Below, one piece after another: positions 36,051 to 44,382 of a DNA stretch of 64,000 bases. Both the position numbers and the translations under genes were made by a program. The DNA lies in contig RCZF01000004.1 in assembly GCA_006438735.1 (NCBI GenBank), positions 130,449-194,448 on the forward strand, written 5' to 3'. Under the pieces are notes generated by a model. The model saw nothing but the letters and a program-made list of their open reading frames with translations. It ran no database searches and had not been told where the DNA came from. This DNA comes from Sphingomonas koreensis. Lineage in GTDB: Bacteria > Pseudomonadota > Alphaproteobacteria > Sphingomonadales > Sphingomonadaceae. How positions within the stretch are numbered: the first letter of the stretch is position 1; every line of letters begins with the position of its first letter.

Positions 36051-37138
36051 GTCGCAGGCACCGGCACGGCGGCGGCAATTCGTGTGCCGCTGGTATCGGC
36101 GGCGATGGCGAGATAACCGCCGGCCGCCGCCAGCCGCGACCGCATGCCGGCGATCCCGGCGCCCTCCCGGAAATGGCCGCCCTGGCCATCGTCCGTCACC
36201 GTCACGCCGACGCGGCCGTGCTCGTCGGTCAGCGCGATGGTGCACTGCTTTGCATCGGCGTGGCGGATGACGTTGGTCACCGCCTCGCGCAGCGCCATCG
36301 CCAGAACCGCGCCGTGCGCGATCGAGACTTGGGCGGCATCGCCCGTCACAACGCATTCCACCCCGGCGGCGGCGAGCGCGGCGCGCGAGGCATCGATCTC
36401 GCGGGCGAGGCCCGCCGTCGTCATTCCGAGAACCGCGGCGCGCACGTCGGCGAGCCCGCTTCGTGCAGCCTCGGCGACGTCGCGCATCTCGCGCTCGGCG
36501 GCATCCGGATCACGCCGCGTCAGCTTGACCGCGAGATCGGCCTTTAGCGCGACGAGCGTCAGCGTGCGGCCGAGCAAATCGTGGAGGTCGCGGGCGATCC
36601 GCTCGCGCTCGGCCTCGCGGCTCAGCCGGCGGACTTCCTCTTGCGCCATCATCAGATCGGCATGTTTTTCGCCGAGCGCGTGTCCGGCCATGATGCTGTA
36701 GGCCGCGACCAGCGCGAAGACATCGACCATCGCGATGAAATACCAGATCAGTCCGGCGATGGCGGCGAACACGGTCGATGCGAGAACGAGGCCGACGATA
36801 AGAATCCGCCCCTCGCGCGCCGGACGCAGATCGGCGCCGATCGAGGCCGCGTAGATCGTGAACACCATCCAGTTACCGCCGGTGCTCGACAAGGCAAACC
36901 CCAGCAACAACACGGCGATCGCCGACGCAATCAGCGATCGTCCCTTGCGATGTGATGCCTCGATGTAGATGACGAGAAACACCACGACGCCGACCGCGGA
37001 CAGCGTCAGTTGGCCGGCGCTCGGCGGGTTGCCCAGCCAGGTCGCGCCGTAGAGCGGCAGATAGACCAGCCAGATCCACGGCTGGTCGATCGCGATCAGC
37101 CGGCGGAACAGCGAGAGATTGGGATCGGTCGTCGTCAT
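36047..37138 (-). CDS. Sensor histidine kinase (DesK-like, HisKA_3)
   Basis: 363-residue membrane kinase. About five or six N-terminal helices (residues ~20-150) form a membrane sensor without a large periplasmic loop, as in the thermosensor DesK. The phosphoacceptor His is in RIARDLHDLLGRTLTLVALK, and the ATPase domain has ALREAVTNVIRHADAKQCTI (N box) and VTVTDDGQGGHF (G1). Start 37138 (MTTTDPNLSLFRRLIAID) was preferred over 37165. It lies 31 bp after the ABC permease gene and is coupled to its response regulator. The signal is unknown; membrane state is a reasonable guess. Confidence 0.9.
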   Translation of the reverse strand: MTTTDPNLSLFRRLIAIDQPWIWLVYLPLYGATWLGNPPSAGQLTLSAVGVVVFLVIYIEASHRKGRSLIASAIAVLLLGFALSSTGGNWMVFTIYAASIGADLRPAREGRILIVGLVLASTVFAAIAGLIWYFIAMVDVFALVAAYSIMAGHALGEKHADLMMAQEEVRRLSREAERERIARDLHDLLGRTLTLVALKADLAVKLTRRDPDAAEREMRDVAEAARSGLADVRAAVLGMTTAGLAREIDASRAALAAAGVECVVTGDAAQVSIAHGAVLAMALREAVTNVIRHADAKQCTIALTDEHGRVGVTVTDDGQGGHFREGAGIAGMRSRLAAAGGYLAIAADTSGTRIAAAVPVPAT

Positions 37139-37169
37139 GCGCCGATGCTCCGCCGCGCGCGTCACCGCG

Positions 37170-37925
37170 TCAAGCGGGACTGCGCCGCCATCCCGCGATT
37201 GCGAACCACAATGCGGCGAGCGTGATGAGCGCCAATCCGCCGATATGCAGCGCCAGACCGCCCTGCGTCGGCACGCCGATCACCGCGAGCGCAAGCTGCG
37301 CGAGATGAAAGGGCGGCGTCACCCAGGCGAACAGTTGCAGCCAATGCGGCAGGATGGTGATCGGCATCCACAGGCCGCCGGCGATCGAAAGGCCGAGATA
37401 GAGCGCATTGGCGGCGGCGATGCTGCCCTTTGCGCCGAGCCGCATGCCGAGCGTGAAGCCGAGCAGCGCGAAAGGAATGACCGAGACGAGGTGGACCGCC
37501 GCCATCGCTGCCCATTGCCCCGGCGACAGCCGCACGCCGCCGATCACGCCGATGGTGTAGATCAGCATCAGCGCCAGCGCCGCCATCGCGCTCGCCGACA
37601 CCAACTTGGCCATCACATAGGCGCCGGCGGGAAGCGGCGAGACGCGCTTCAGCTCGATCAAGCCGTTCTCACGTTCGACCGCAACGCCGGCGCCGAACCC
37701 GAACAGCGCCGGCCCGGTCGCAGCGAACACGCCGAACGTCGCCAGCGAATAGGTCGATCCGGCGGTGTCACCATGTGCGAGCGCGACCGCGAACAGCCCG
37801 TAGAACGCCGCCGGCGTGACGATCGTCGGCAGCGCGAATTGCGGCAGGCGCAGGCTCTTCTTGAGCTCGGCGATGCTCTCGCGCAGATAGATGCCCGATG
37901 CGGGTGCAATCGCGATGTCCATCAT
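37170..37925 (-). CDS. ABC-2 transporter permease linked to two-component system
   Basis: 251-residue inner-membrane permease with six predicted helices (for example FGVFAATGPALFGFGAGVAV, ALALMLIYTIGVIGGV, LGLSIAGGLWMPITILPHWL). ENGLIELKRVSPLPAGAYVM is typical of ABC-2 permeases. It overlaps the ATPase gene by 4 bp (37922-37925). It belongs to the operon ATPase-permease-kinase-regulator, the layout seen for DesK/DesR-type systems. Confidence 0.9.
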   Translation of the reverse strand: MMDIAIAPASGIYLRESIAELKKSLRLPQFALPTIVTPAAFYGLFAVALAHGDTAGSTYSLATFGVFAATGPALFGFGAGVAVERENGLIELKRVSPLPAGAYVMAKLVSASAMAALALMLIYTIGVIGGVRLSPGQWAAMAAVHLVSVIPFALLGFTLGMRLGAKGSIAAANALYLGLSIAGGLWMPITILPHWLQLFAWVTPPFHLAQLALAVIGVPTQGGLALHIGGLALITLAALWFAIAGWRRSPA

Positions 37926-38836
37926 GCGGCCTCCTTGCGGGGTTGGGTGAGATTGGCGAGCGCTTCCTCCAGCGAGGCAGCGGCAACGGTGAGGTCCGCG
38001 ACGGCATGATCAGCGGCGAGCAATGCGCGTGTCGCCGGCGCCGCGTCGCTCGCCAGCAGCGTGACCATCGCGCCGCTGCGCGACACCGTGCGAACACCGG
38101 GCAGCGCGCGAAGGGCGGCGTCGGGCAGCTGCGTGCGGCAGCGGATCGTCGCGCCGGCGACGCTGGCCTTGATCGCGTCGGGCGTATCGTCGGCGATGAT
38201 CCGGCCGGCGTCGATCACGACGATGCGATCGGCGAGCGCGTCCGCCTCCTCGAGATAATGCGTCGTCAGCAGCACGGCCGCGCCGTTGTCCGCCTCGGCG
38301 CGCACCGTCTCCCACAACTGGCGGCGTGCGTCGTGATCGAGCCCGGTGGTCGGCTCGTCGAGCACCAGCAGATCGGGTTGGCCGCAGATCGCCAGCGCAT
38401 ATTGGAGCCGCCGCGCCTGCCCGCCCGACAGCGCGCCGGCGCGGCGCCGTTCGAGCCCTTGAAGCCCGGCCAGCGCGATCGTCTCCGATACCACGCGTGG
38501 GCGCCGGTAATAGCCCGATTGCAACGTCACCAGTTCGGTGACGGTCAGCACGTCGGGCAGCCCGGCGCTTTGCAGCATCACCCCCATCCGCGCCCGCGCC
38601 GCCGGCCGCAACGGATCGAGACCGAACAGGCGCGCCTGGCCGCTATCGGCGGCGAGCCGCCCGGTCAGGATGGCCACGCTGGTCGATTTGCCCGCGCCAT
38701 TCGGGCCAAGCAGCGCCGTCACCTCGCCGGCGACGAGATCGAGCGAGATGCCGTCGAGCACGAGATTGCCGCCGAGCCGCTTCGATACCGCATCGAGGTG
38801 CGCCACCCGCGCCGGATCGTCCTTGGTCATCGCCAT
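37922..38836 (-). CDS. ABC transporter ATP-binding protein linked to two-component system
   Basis: 304-residue ATPase. Walker A is [18 protein letters not shown], the signature motif GALSGGQARRLQYALAI (GGQ in the usual place), Walker B LLVLDEPTTGLD and the switch VLLTTHYLEEADAL. It is the first gene of a four-gene minus-strand operon. The start at 38836 (MAMTKDDPARVAHLD) leaves a 158-bp upstream region containing two operator-like repeats. Confidence 0.9.
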   Translation of the reverse strand: MAMTKDDPARVAHLDAVSKRLGGNLVLDGISLDLVAGEVTALLGPNGAGKSTSVAILTGRLAADSGQARLFGLDPLRPAARARMGVMLQSAGLPDVLTVTELVTLQSGYYRRPRVVSETIALAGLQGLERRRAGALSGGQARRLQYALAICGQPDLLVLDEPTTGLDHDARRQLWETVRAEADNGAAVLLTTHYLEEADALADRIVVIDAGRIIADDTPDAIKASVAGATIRCRTQLPDAALRALPGVRTVSRSGAMVTLLASDAAPATRALLAADHAVADLTVAAASLEEALANLTQPRKEAA

Positions 38837-38885
38837 CTCCTTGATTTGCTCGAGGCATCATGCGGCGGCGCGGCGGCGGCGCACA

Positions 38886-38922
38886 GTGTCGGACGTCACC
38901 TCCGATCAGTGACAAATGTCAC
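38886..38922. promoter_or_regulatory. Twin GTGAC-N4-GTCAC operator-like repeats
   Basis: GTGTC-GGAC-GTCAC at 38886-38899 and GTGAC-AAAT-GTCAC at 38909-38922 share one architecture, the second being a perfect inverted repeat. Their centres are 23 bp apart, about two helical turns. They lie 50-86 bp upstream of the ABC operon start (minus strand) and 73-109 bp upstream of the 38995 gene (plus strand). The neighbouring NarL-family regulator is the obvious candidate to bind; this is inference. Confidence 0.55.
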
Positions 38923-38994
38923 CTGCAACGCACGCCGTTGGGGGCAGACGCTCAAAGCATTGGCCGATACGGCCCGGATGATCTAGCGAGGCGC

Positions 38995-39453
38995 ATGACC
39001 GATCTTCCGCTCACGCTGCGGCGCGACTTCGACGGCGCGGACCTTGCCGACAAGACCGGCGTTTCGGCGCTGCTCGCGACGGTCGATGCCGCGGAGCGCC
39101 CGCATCTGGCATTCCTCAGCGTCGGCGAAGTGCTGCTGGCGGGGGATCGTCTGGCGATCACCTTATGGTCGAAAGCGCAGTCGCTGGCGGCGTTGCGCGC
39201 GCGTGGCGCAGGAGCGCTGTTCGCGTCGGCGGACGGCGTAGTCCACGAGCTTGTTCTCGAAACCGACAGGATCGTCGACCGCGACGACGCGCCTTTCTCC
39301 ATCGCTATCGCCCGGCTGGCCGGCGCCCGAGTGCACGCCGCGCCTTATGCGACCGTCGATACGCTGATCGGCTTCACGCTCAAGGATCGCGATGCGACGC
39401 TGGCGCGCTGGGCCGGACAGATCGCCGCGATGCGCGCGGCACTCGCCGGCTGA
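38995..39453 (+). CDS. Pyridoxamine-phosphate-oxidase-like split-barrel protein
   Basis: 152-residue protein that looks like the FMN-binding split-barrel superfamily (TGVSALLATVDAAERPHLAF, SVGEVLLAGDRLAITLWSKA). Such proteins bind flavin, F420 or heme, and their roles are diverse. I do not recognise a specific subfamily. ATG 38995 was chosen for similarity; an in-frame upstream start at 38860 would overlap the operator region. The gene diverges from the ABC/two-component operon and ends 3 bp before the convergent coxG stop. Confidence 0.6.
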   Translation: MTDLPLTLRRDFDGADLADKTGVSALLATVDAAERPHLAFLSVGEVLLAGDRLAITLWSKAQSLAALRARGAGALFASADGVVHELVLETDRIVDRDDAPFSIAIARLAGARVHAAPYATVDTLIGFTLKDRDATLARWAGQIAAMRAALAG

Positions 39454-39456
39454 AGC

Positions 39457-40035
39457 CTATTCGGCTTTGGTCACCGCGTCGGCGTTCTTGCCGCGAAACA
39501 GCCGCATGATTTCGCGAAACAGCCGCATGATCCCGCTCGCCGCAGGCTTTTCGGGACGCGCTTGCTCGGCAGGCGCTTGCTCGGCAGGCGCGCTCGGCGC
39601 GGCGATCAGATCGGCGAAATTGGTGAAAAACCGTTCGGCGAGCGACTTGGCGGTCGCATCGATCAGCCGCGCGCCGAACTGTGCCATCTTGCCGCCGACC
39701 TGCGCCTGCACGGTGTAGCTCAGCAGCGTCGCCTCGCCTTCGCTGACCAGCGATACGCGCGCGCCGCCCTTGGCGAAGCCCGCAGCGCCGCCCTGCCCCT
39801 CGCCCGAAATGGTGTAGCCGGCCGGCGGATCGAGATCGGACAGCGTGACCCGGCCGGTGAAGCGCGCCACCATCGGGCCGATCTTGACCTTGGCGACCGC
39901 GGTCATTTCGGTCGCCGACAGCCGCTCGATCGATTCGCAGCCGGGGATGCTCGCCTTGAGCACGGCCGTATCGTTGAGCGCTTCCCACACCCGCTCGCGC
40001 TGCGCGCCGATCAGCCGCTCGCCCGCCATTTCCAT
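39457..40035 (-). CDS. coxG: CoxG-like SRPBCC protein (CO dehydrogenase subunit G family)
   Basis: 192-residue START/SRPBCC-fold protein of the CoxG family (MEMAGERLIGAQRERVWEAL, then LKASIPGCESIERL and KVKIGPMVARFTG). CoxG proteins help recruit molybdenum hydroxylases to the membrane, which fits the xanthine-dehydrogenase-type subunits encoded at 43084-46761. After residue ~150 there are two in-frame duplications: APAEQ-APAEQ and IMRLFRE-IMRLFRG, the second forming a short amphipathic basic helix that could touch membrane. The start is 16 bp from a GTATGA-CCG-TCATAC operator candidate. Confidence 0.82.
   Translation of the reverse strand: MEMAGERLIGAQRERVWEALNDTAVLKASIPGCESIERLSATEMTAVAKVKIGPMVARFTGRVTLSDLDPPAGYTISGEGQGGAAGFAKGGARVSLVSEGEATLLSYTVQAQVGGKMAQFGARLIDATAKSLAERFFTNFADLIAAPSAPAEQAPAEQARPEKPAASGIMRLFREIMRLFRGKNADAVTKAE
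39492..39589. repeat. Two in-frame tandem duplications in coxG
   Basis: A 21-bp period (CGCGAAACAGCCGCATGAT at 39492 and again at 39513) and a perfect 15-bp tandem repeat (GCTTGCTCGGCAGGC, 39560-39589) both lie in the 3' part of coxG. Both periods are multiples of three, so the frame is kept. Confidence 0.85.
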
Positions 40036-40050
40036 CGATCCGCTCCCGTT

Positions 40051-40066
40051 TGTATGACCGTCATAC
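40051..40066. promoter_or_regulatory. GntR-type operator candidate TGTATGAC-CG-TCATAC
   Basis: GTATGA-CCG-TCATAC (40052-40066) is a near-perfect inverted repeat between coxG and the divergent GntR gene. The half-site TGTATGAC recurs at 49983-49990 upstream of the NCS2 permease gene, and TGTATTAC occurs at 56234-56241 upstream of the TonB receptor gene. The adjacent FCD-type GntR protein is the likely ligand-responsive repressor; this is inference. Confidence 0.5.
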
Positions 40067-40173
40067 GATCATTACGTCTTTACCGCGCGCGATGCAAGCG
40101 CCACACTTTGCCTTTGCGACAAAGCTGCTTATGTCGCCGGTCGCACGACCGGGCAGACGGGAGACGAAAACGC

Positions 40174-40863
40174 ATGGCGACCGATACCAAAAGCCGGCTG
40201 GCGCCGCTTCGCTACGAATCCGCGCCGCTTCGTAACCAGATCATCGCGGCGATGCGCAGCGCGATCGAGACGGGCATCCTGCAGCCCGGCGCGCGCGTGA
40301 TCGAGCGCGATATGTGCGAGCAGCTCAACGTCAGCCGCACGTCGCTGCGCGAGGCGTTGCGTGAGCTCCAGGCGCTCGGCGTGCTGTCGCCGACCGAGAA
40401 CCGCGGGCTGATGGTCAACACGCTGACGCGCGAAGATGCATCCAACGCCTATCGCATCCGCGGCGTGCTCGAAGCGCTGGTTGCCGAGCAATTCATCGAA
40501 CATGCCGATGAAGAGGAATTCGATCAGCTGACCATCTACGGCGAGACGCTGAAAAAGGCCTATGCCTCGGGCTCGGTCGAGCGGATGCTGCGCAGCAAGC
40601 GAGCGTTTTACGACTGCATGTGCTCGGGCGCGCAGAATGCGCTGGCGTTCGATCTCATCAACCGGCTCACGCTGCGCACCTCAAGCCTGCGCAGTAAGTC
40701 GCTGGCGCGCAGCGACCGCCAACAACAAAGCGTCAAGGAAATCGACGCGATCCTCGATGCGATTGCCCGGCGCGACGTCGCCGCCGCTCATGCCGCCGCC
40801 GCCGCCCACGTCGCCCACGCCGCCGAATCCGCGCTCGGCACGCTGGAGAGCGACGCCGCCTAA
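40174..40863 (+). CDS. GntR-family transcriptional regulator (FCD domain)
   Basis: 229-residue regulator. The N-terminal winged HTH has LRNQIIAAMRSAIETGILQP, GARVIERDMCEQLNVSRTSL and REALRELQALGVLSPTENRG. The C-terminal helical FCD ligand domain follows (EDASNAYRIRGVLEALVAEQ, and later the His-rich HAAAAAHVAHAAES, which may contribute metal or ligand contacts). ATG 40174 was chosen for family fit; the frame extending upstream is antisense to coxG. It is the only plus-strand gene in the catabolic cluster, meets ubiX tail to tail 12 bp away, and is its probable local regulator. Confidence 0.88.
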   Translation: MATDTKSRLAPLRYESAPLRNQIIAAMRSAIETGILQPGARVIERDMCEQLNVSRTSLREALRELQALGVLSPTENRGLMVNTLTREDASNAYRIRGVLEALVAEQFIEHADEEEFDQLTIYGETLKKAYASGSVERMLRSKRAFYDCMCSGAQNALAFDLINRLTLRTSSLRSKSLARSDRQQQSVKEIDAILDAIARRDVAAAHAAAAAHVAHAAESALGTLESDAA

Positions 40864-40875
40864 ATTAAGTCCGCG

Positions 40876-41442
40876 TCAGCCGCCCCAGCGCGGAATGTCC
40901 GCATCGAAGCCGAACAGATCGAGCGCCCGGCCGACGGTGTGATCGACGATCGCATCGACCGAGTCCGGCCGCACGTAGAAGCCCGGCACCGGCGGCGCGA
41001 CGATCGCGCCCATTTCGGTGACCGCCAGCATGCTTTTCAGATGCCCGGCATGGAGCGGCGATTCGCGCACCAGCAGCACGACGCGGCGACGCTCCTTGAG
41101 CGCGACGTCGGCAGCGCGCGGCAGCAGCGACGCCGTAACGCCGCTGGCGATTTCGGAGAGGCTGCGGATCGAGCAGGGCGCAACCAGCATGCCCATCGTC
41201 TTGAACGATCCGCTCGACACCGCCGCGCCGATGTCGTCGGGCGCATAGACGGTGTCGGCCAGCGCCTCGACCGCTGCGACCTTCCAATTGGTTTCGTGCG
41301 CCAGCGTGATCTTGGCGGCGCGGCTCATCACGAGATGCGTCTCCACGCCCATCGTGCGCAGCCGCTCGAGCGCGCGAATGCCGTAGATCACGCCCGACGC
41401 GCCCGAGATACCGACGATCAGCCGGGGGCGAGCCTCACTCAT
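40876..41442 (-). CDS. ubiX: UbiX-family flavin prenyltransferase
   Basis: 188-residue enzyme that joins dimethylallyl phosphate to FMN, making the prenylated FMN cofactor used by UbiD decarboxylases. Family motifs: LIVGISGASGVIYGIRALE, SGSFKTMGMLVAPCSIRSLS, ALKERRRVVLLVRESPLHAG and MGAIVAPPVPGFYVRPDSVD. Its gene overlaps the 3' end of the UbiD-like gene by 8 bp, so cofactor maker and user are coupled. The pair serves the cluster rather than, or in addition to, ubiquinone synthesis. Confidence 0.93.
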   Translation of the reverse strand: MSEARPRLIVGISGASGVIYGIRALERLRTMGVETHLVMSRAAKITLAHETNWKVAAVEALADTVYAPDDIGAAVSSGSFKTMGMLVAPCSIRSLSEIASGVTASLLPRAADVALKERRRVVLLVRESPLHAGHLKSMLAVTEMGAIVAPPVPGFYVRPDSVDAIVDHTVGRALDLFGFDADIPRWGG

Positions 41443-43072
41443 CGCCGCCCTCGCGCACCGGCGTTTCCGGTTTTACGCCGCCCTTGCGATGCGCATAGGT
41501 CGCCGCGCCGGTCTCGCGCCAGTCGCCCGCTACCGCAGCATCGGCATAGCGCGTCCAGCGATCGTCCCAATCGCCGAGGTGATAGCCGTGCCACGGCGGG
41601 CGCGGCGTCAGATGCGGCAATTGCAATTCCTCCCAGATATTCTTGGCCGCCGTCATATAGCGTTCCGCCGGCAACGCGAGCGGCGGCATATCGTGTTTGA
41701 GCGTGGCATCGATCAGCAGCGTGCCCTCGGTCGGCGCGCGGCCCGATTTGGGCCCGTGGCCGCTCGATCGATACGGCGTCATCAGCACGTCGTGGGTGAA
41801 ATCAGATCGATAGGCGAGCGACCAGAAGATCGCATCGGCATTCTCCGGATCGATATCCTCCGACACCGCGATGACGAGCTTGCCGCATTGCGCCTGCAGC
41901 GTGGCGGCGCCCTGCATCCCGCGCCACACCTCGGCTTGCGGCGTGCCACGTTCGAACTGGACGAAGATCACCTTGCGCAAATTGGTCAGCGGTTCGTGCA
42001 TCACCACACGCTTGACGCCGCGCACGCCGAGCGTCTTTTGAAGATGCTCGAGGAACAGCGGCTCATAAGCGACCTTCTTGAGCACCGACGATTCGCTCGG
42101 CGTCACCTGGCTGATGATCGAGACGAACACCGGCTTGGCCTTCATCGTGATCGCGGTGACCTGCATCGACATATTATAGTCTTCGAGCGCGATGTGGCCG
42201 TGGCTCTCACCGAACGGGCCTTCGGGCTCGAGCCGATCGGTGTCGATCAGCCCCTCGATGACGATTTCGGCGCGCGCCGGCACCAACAGGTCGATCGTCT
42301 TGCAGCGCACGACCTCGACCGCTTCGCGCATCAGCCCGCCCGCGACCGCCATTTCGTCTTCGTCGATCTTGAGCTTCTGCGGGCCGGTGAACAGCACCGC
42401 GGGCGCGCAGCCGAGCACGATCGCGCATGGCATCTTCTCGCCGCGGGCGCGGTATTTCTCCCAATGGAGATAGCCGCCGGCGCCCGACAGCCGGCTTGCC
42501 ATGCGCACGCCGAGCCGGTCGTCGGCCTTCAGCGCGGCGCGGTAGGTGCCCATGTTCTGCACGCCGCTGTCGGGATCGCGCGTGACGCACAACGTGGCGG
42601 TGAGATAGGGCGCGGCATCGAATCCCGGCGTGGAAATCGGCACCGGCAGCCGCGACAATCCCTCGCCGCGGCGCTTCAGCGCGTCGCCGGTGATGACGAC
42701 TTCGTGGCACGGCGCATCCTCGACCAGCACCGGCGGTATCGGCTCGCCGATCGCATCGATCCAGGCGCGGCCGATCTGTTCGACCGGCAGGCCCAGCCCG
42801 GTGGCATAGATTTCCGGCGACGCCGCGAGCCCGCCGACCAGCACCGGAATGTCGTAGGCGGTCCCCTCGCCGTCCGTCACGTCGGTGAACAGGAAGGCGC
42901 GGCGATCGGCTTCGTCGAGCCCGCCCTGGAATTGCCAGCGCGCCAGCGGATGAAGCTCGGTGTCCTTGTTGATCGGCCGGGCGATGCGCGTCAGCAGCCC
43001 CTTGGCCGCCAGCCGGGCGATATGTTCCTGCAGGTCGCGCGGGGCACCGACCGTCGTCTCAGCGTCAGCCAT
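41435..43072 (-). CDS. UbiD-family prenylated-FMN-dependent decarboxylase
   Basis: 545-residue UbiD/HmfF/Fdc-like reversible decarboxylase for (hetero)aromatic or alpha,beta-unsaturated carboxylic acids. Recognisable blocks: RLPVPISTPGFDAAPYLTAT, HWEKYRARGEKMPCAIVLGC, the metal/catalytic region EPEGPFGESHGHIALEDYN, and FKxx-type C-terminal sequence AYRSDFTHDVLMTPYRSSGH. It is followed by ubiX. Its context (Mo hydroxylase, CoxG, hydrolase) argues for catabolism of an aromatic or heteroaromatic acid rather than ubiquinone synthesis, since UbiD itself is shorter (~497). Substrate not determined. Confidence 0.9.
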   Translation of the reverse strand: MADAETTVGAPRDLQEHIARLAAKGLLTRIARPINKDTELHPLARWQFQGGLDEADRRAFLFTDVTDGEGTAYDIPVLVGGLAASPEIYATGLGLPVEQIGRAWIDAIGEPIPPVLVEDAPCHEVVITGDALKRRGEGLSRLPVPISTPGFDAAPYLTATLCVTRDPDSGVQNMGTYRAALKADDRLGVRMASRLSGAGGYLHWEKYRARGEKMPCAIVLGCAPAVLFTGPQKLKIDEDEMAVAGGLMREAVEVVRCKTIDLLVPARAEIVIEGLIDTDRLEPEGPFGESHGHIALEDYNMSMQVTAITMKAKPVFVSIISQVTPSESSVLKKVAYEPLFLEHLQKTLGVRGVKRVVMHEPLTNLRKVIFVQFERGTPQAEVWRGMQGAATLQAQCGKLVIAVSEDIDPENADAIFWSLAYRSDFTHDVLMTPYRSSGHGPKSGRAPTEGTLLIDATLKHDMPPLALPAERYMTAAKNIWEELQLPHLTPRPPWHGYHLGDWDDRWTRYADAAVAGDWRETGAATYAHRKGGVKPETPVREGGDE

Positions 43073-43083
43073 CGCAACTCCTC

Positions 43084-43899
43084 CTATTTCAGGATCAGAA
43101 CGTCACCTTGCCCCGCCACGGCCCGGCGCGCGAGCACCTTTACCAGATTGGCGCGGTAGGCGGCGGTCGCGGCCGGATCGGCCAGCATCAATTGGGGATC
43201 GATCGTCAGCGGATCGAGCGCTTCGGGCCGGAAATCGGCATCAAGCGCGGCTTCGAAATCGCGCGGCCGGCTGACGCCCGCGCTATAGGCCCCGGTGACG
43301 GCGACGCGCACGCCAGCCTCCGTTCGGACGACGAACGTGGCGGCGACCGCATAGCGCGAGGCGAGATTGCGGAACTTGGCGTAGCCCGCCGACAGCGGCG
43401 CGGGAAAGTCGATCGCGACGACGATCTCGTCAGGCTCGCGCACGGTTTCATACAGGCCGATGAAATAATCGTCGGCGGCCAACCGCCGGCGATCGGTCAC
43501 CACGGTCGCGCCGAAGCCGAGCACGGCGGCGGGATAGTCAGCCGCGGGATCGTTATTGGCGACCGAGCCCCCGATCGTGCCGCGGTGGCGGACGTGGCGA
43601 TCGCCGATCGAGCCGGCCAGTCCGGCGAGCACCGGCAGCCGCTCGCGCACCAGCGGATGGCGCGCGACTTCGGCATGCGTCGTCGCCCCGCCGATCCGCA
43701 CGCCGCCGTCGATCGGCTCGACGCCCTTGAGCGCGTCGATCGCGGTCAGATCGATCATGTCGCTCGGCGCTGCGAGCCGCGCCTTGAGCGTCGGCAGCAA
43801 GGTGTGGCCGCCCGACAGGAAACTGCCGTCCTCGCTTGCCTCAAACAACGCGCGCGCTTCGTCGATCGTCGTCGGCCGGTGGTAGGTGAAGGGATACAT
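43084..43899 (-). CDS. Xanthine dehydrogenase-family FAD-binding subunit
   Basis: 271-residue medium subunit of a molybdenum hydroxylase. The FAD site includes SFLSGGHTLLPTLKARLAAP, GTIGGSVANNDPAADYPAAV and LYETVREPDEIVVAIDFPAP. It passes electrons from the 2Fe-2S subunit to an acceptor. The start MYPFTYHRPTTIDEARALFE is typical of CoxM/XdhB proteins. It sits between the UbiD gene (11 bp) and the 2Fe-2S subunit gene (3 bp). Confidence 0.93.
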   Translation of the reverse strand: MYPFTYHRPTTIDEARALFEASEDGSFLSGGHTLLPTLKARLAAPSDMIDLTAIDALKGVEPIDGGVRIGGATTHAEVARHPLVRERLPVLAGLAGSIGDRHVRHRGTIGGSVANNDPAADYPAAVLGFGATVVTDRRRLAADDYFIGLYETVREPDEIVVAIDFPAPLSAGYAKFRNLASRYAVAATFVVRTEAGVRVAVTGAYSAGVSRPRDFEAALDADFRPEALDPLTIDPQLMLADPAATAAYRANLVKVLARRAVAGQGDVLILK

Positions 43900-43902
43900 C
43901 GC

Positions 43903-44382
43903 TTAAGCCGCCGGCCGCATCTCGGCCGCCGCCGCGAGGATCGCCTTGACGATATTGTGATAGCCGGTGCAGCGGCACAGATTGCCCTCCATCTCCTCGC
44001 GCACCTGATGTTCGTCGAGCGGTGGACCGTCCCATGTGTCGATCAGCTCGACCGCGGCCATGATCTGGCCCGGCGTGCAGAAGCCGCATTGCAGCCCGTG
44101 ATGCTCACGAAACGCCTGCTGCACGGGATGCAGCTCGCCGTCCTTCGCCAGCCCTTCGATCGTGGTGATTCGCCGCCCCGCGACCGAGGCGGCGAGCACG
44201 GTGCACGATTTCGCCGAGACGCCGTCGATATGGACGACGCAGCAGCCGCACTGCGTGGTGTCGCAGCCGACATGCGTGCCGGTGAGCCCCAGCGCCTCGC
44301 GGAGATAGTCGACAAGCAGCGTCGCATCGTCGATCTCGCGCGCCACCGCCTCGCCGTTCACCGTCATCGCCACGACACTCAT
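43903..44382 (-). CDS. Xanthine dehydrogenase-family 2Fe-2S subunit
   Basis: 159-residue small subunit with two [2Fe-2S] clusters. The plant-ferredoxin-type cluster is [23 protein letters not shown], of which CDTTQCGCC is the core, and the second, all-helical cluster uses CGFCTPGQ and [10 protein letters not shown]. Electrons flow from the molybdenum site to FAD through it. It is directly adjacent to the catalytic subunit gene, with its start at 44382 abutting that gene's stop. Confidence 0.95.
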   Translation of the reverse strand: MSVVAMTVNGEAVAREIDDATLLVDYLREALGLTGTHVGCDTTQCGCCVVHIDGVSAKSCTVLAASVAGRRITTIEGLAKDGELHPVQQAFREHHGLQCGFCTPGQIMAAVELIDTWDGPPLDEHQVREEMEGNLCRCTGYHNIVKAILAAAAEMRPAA

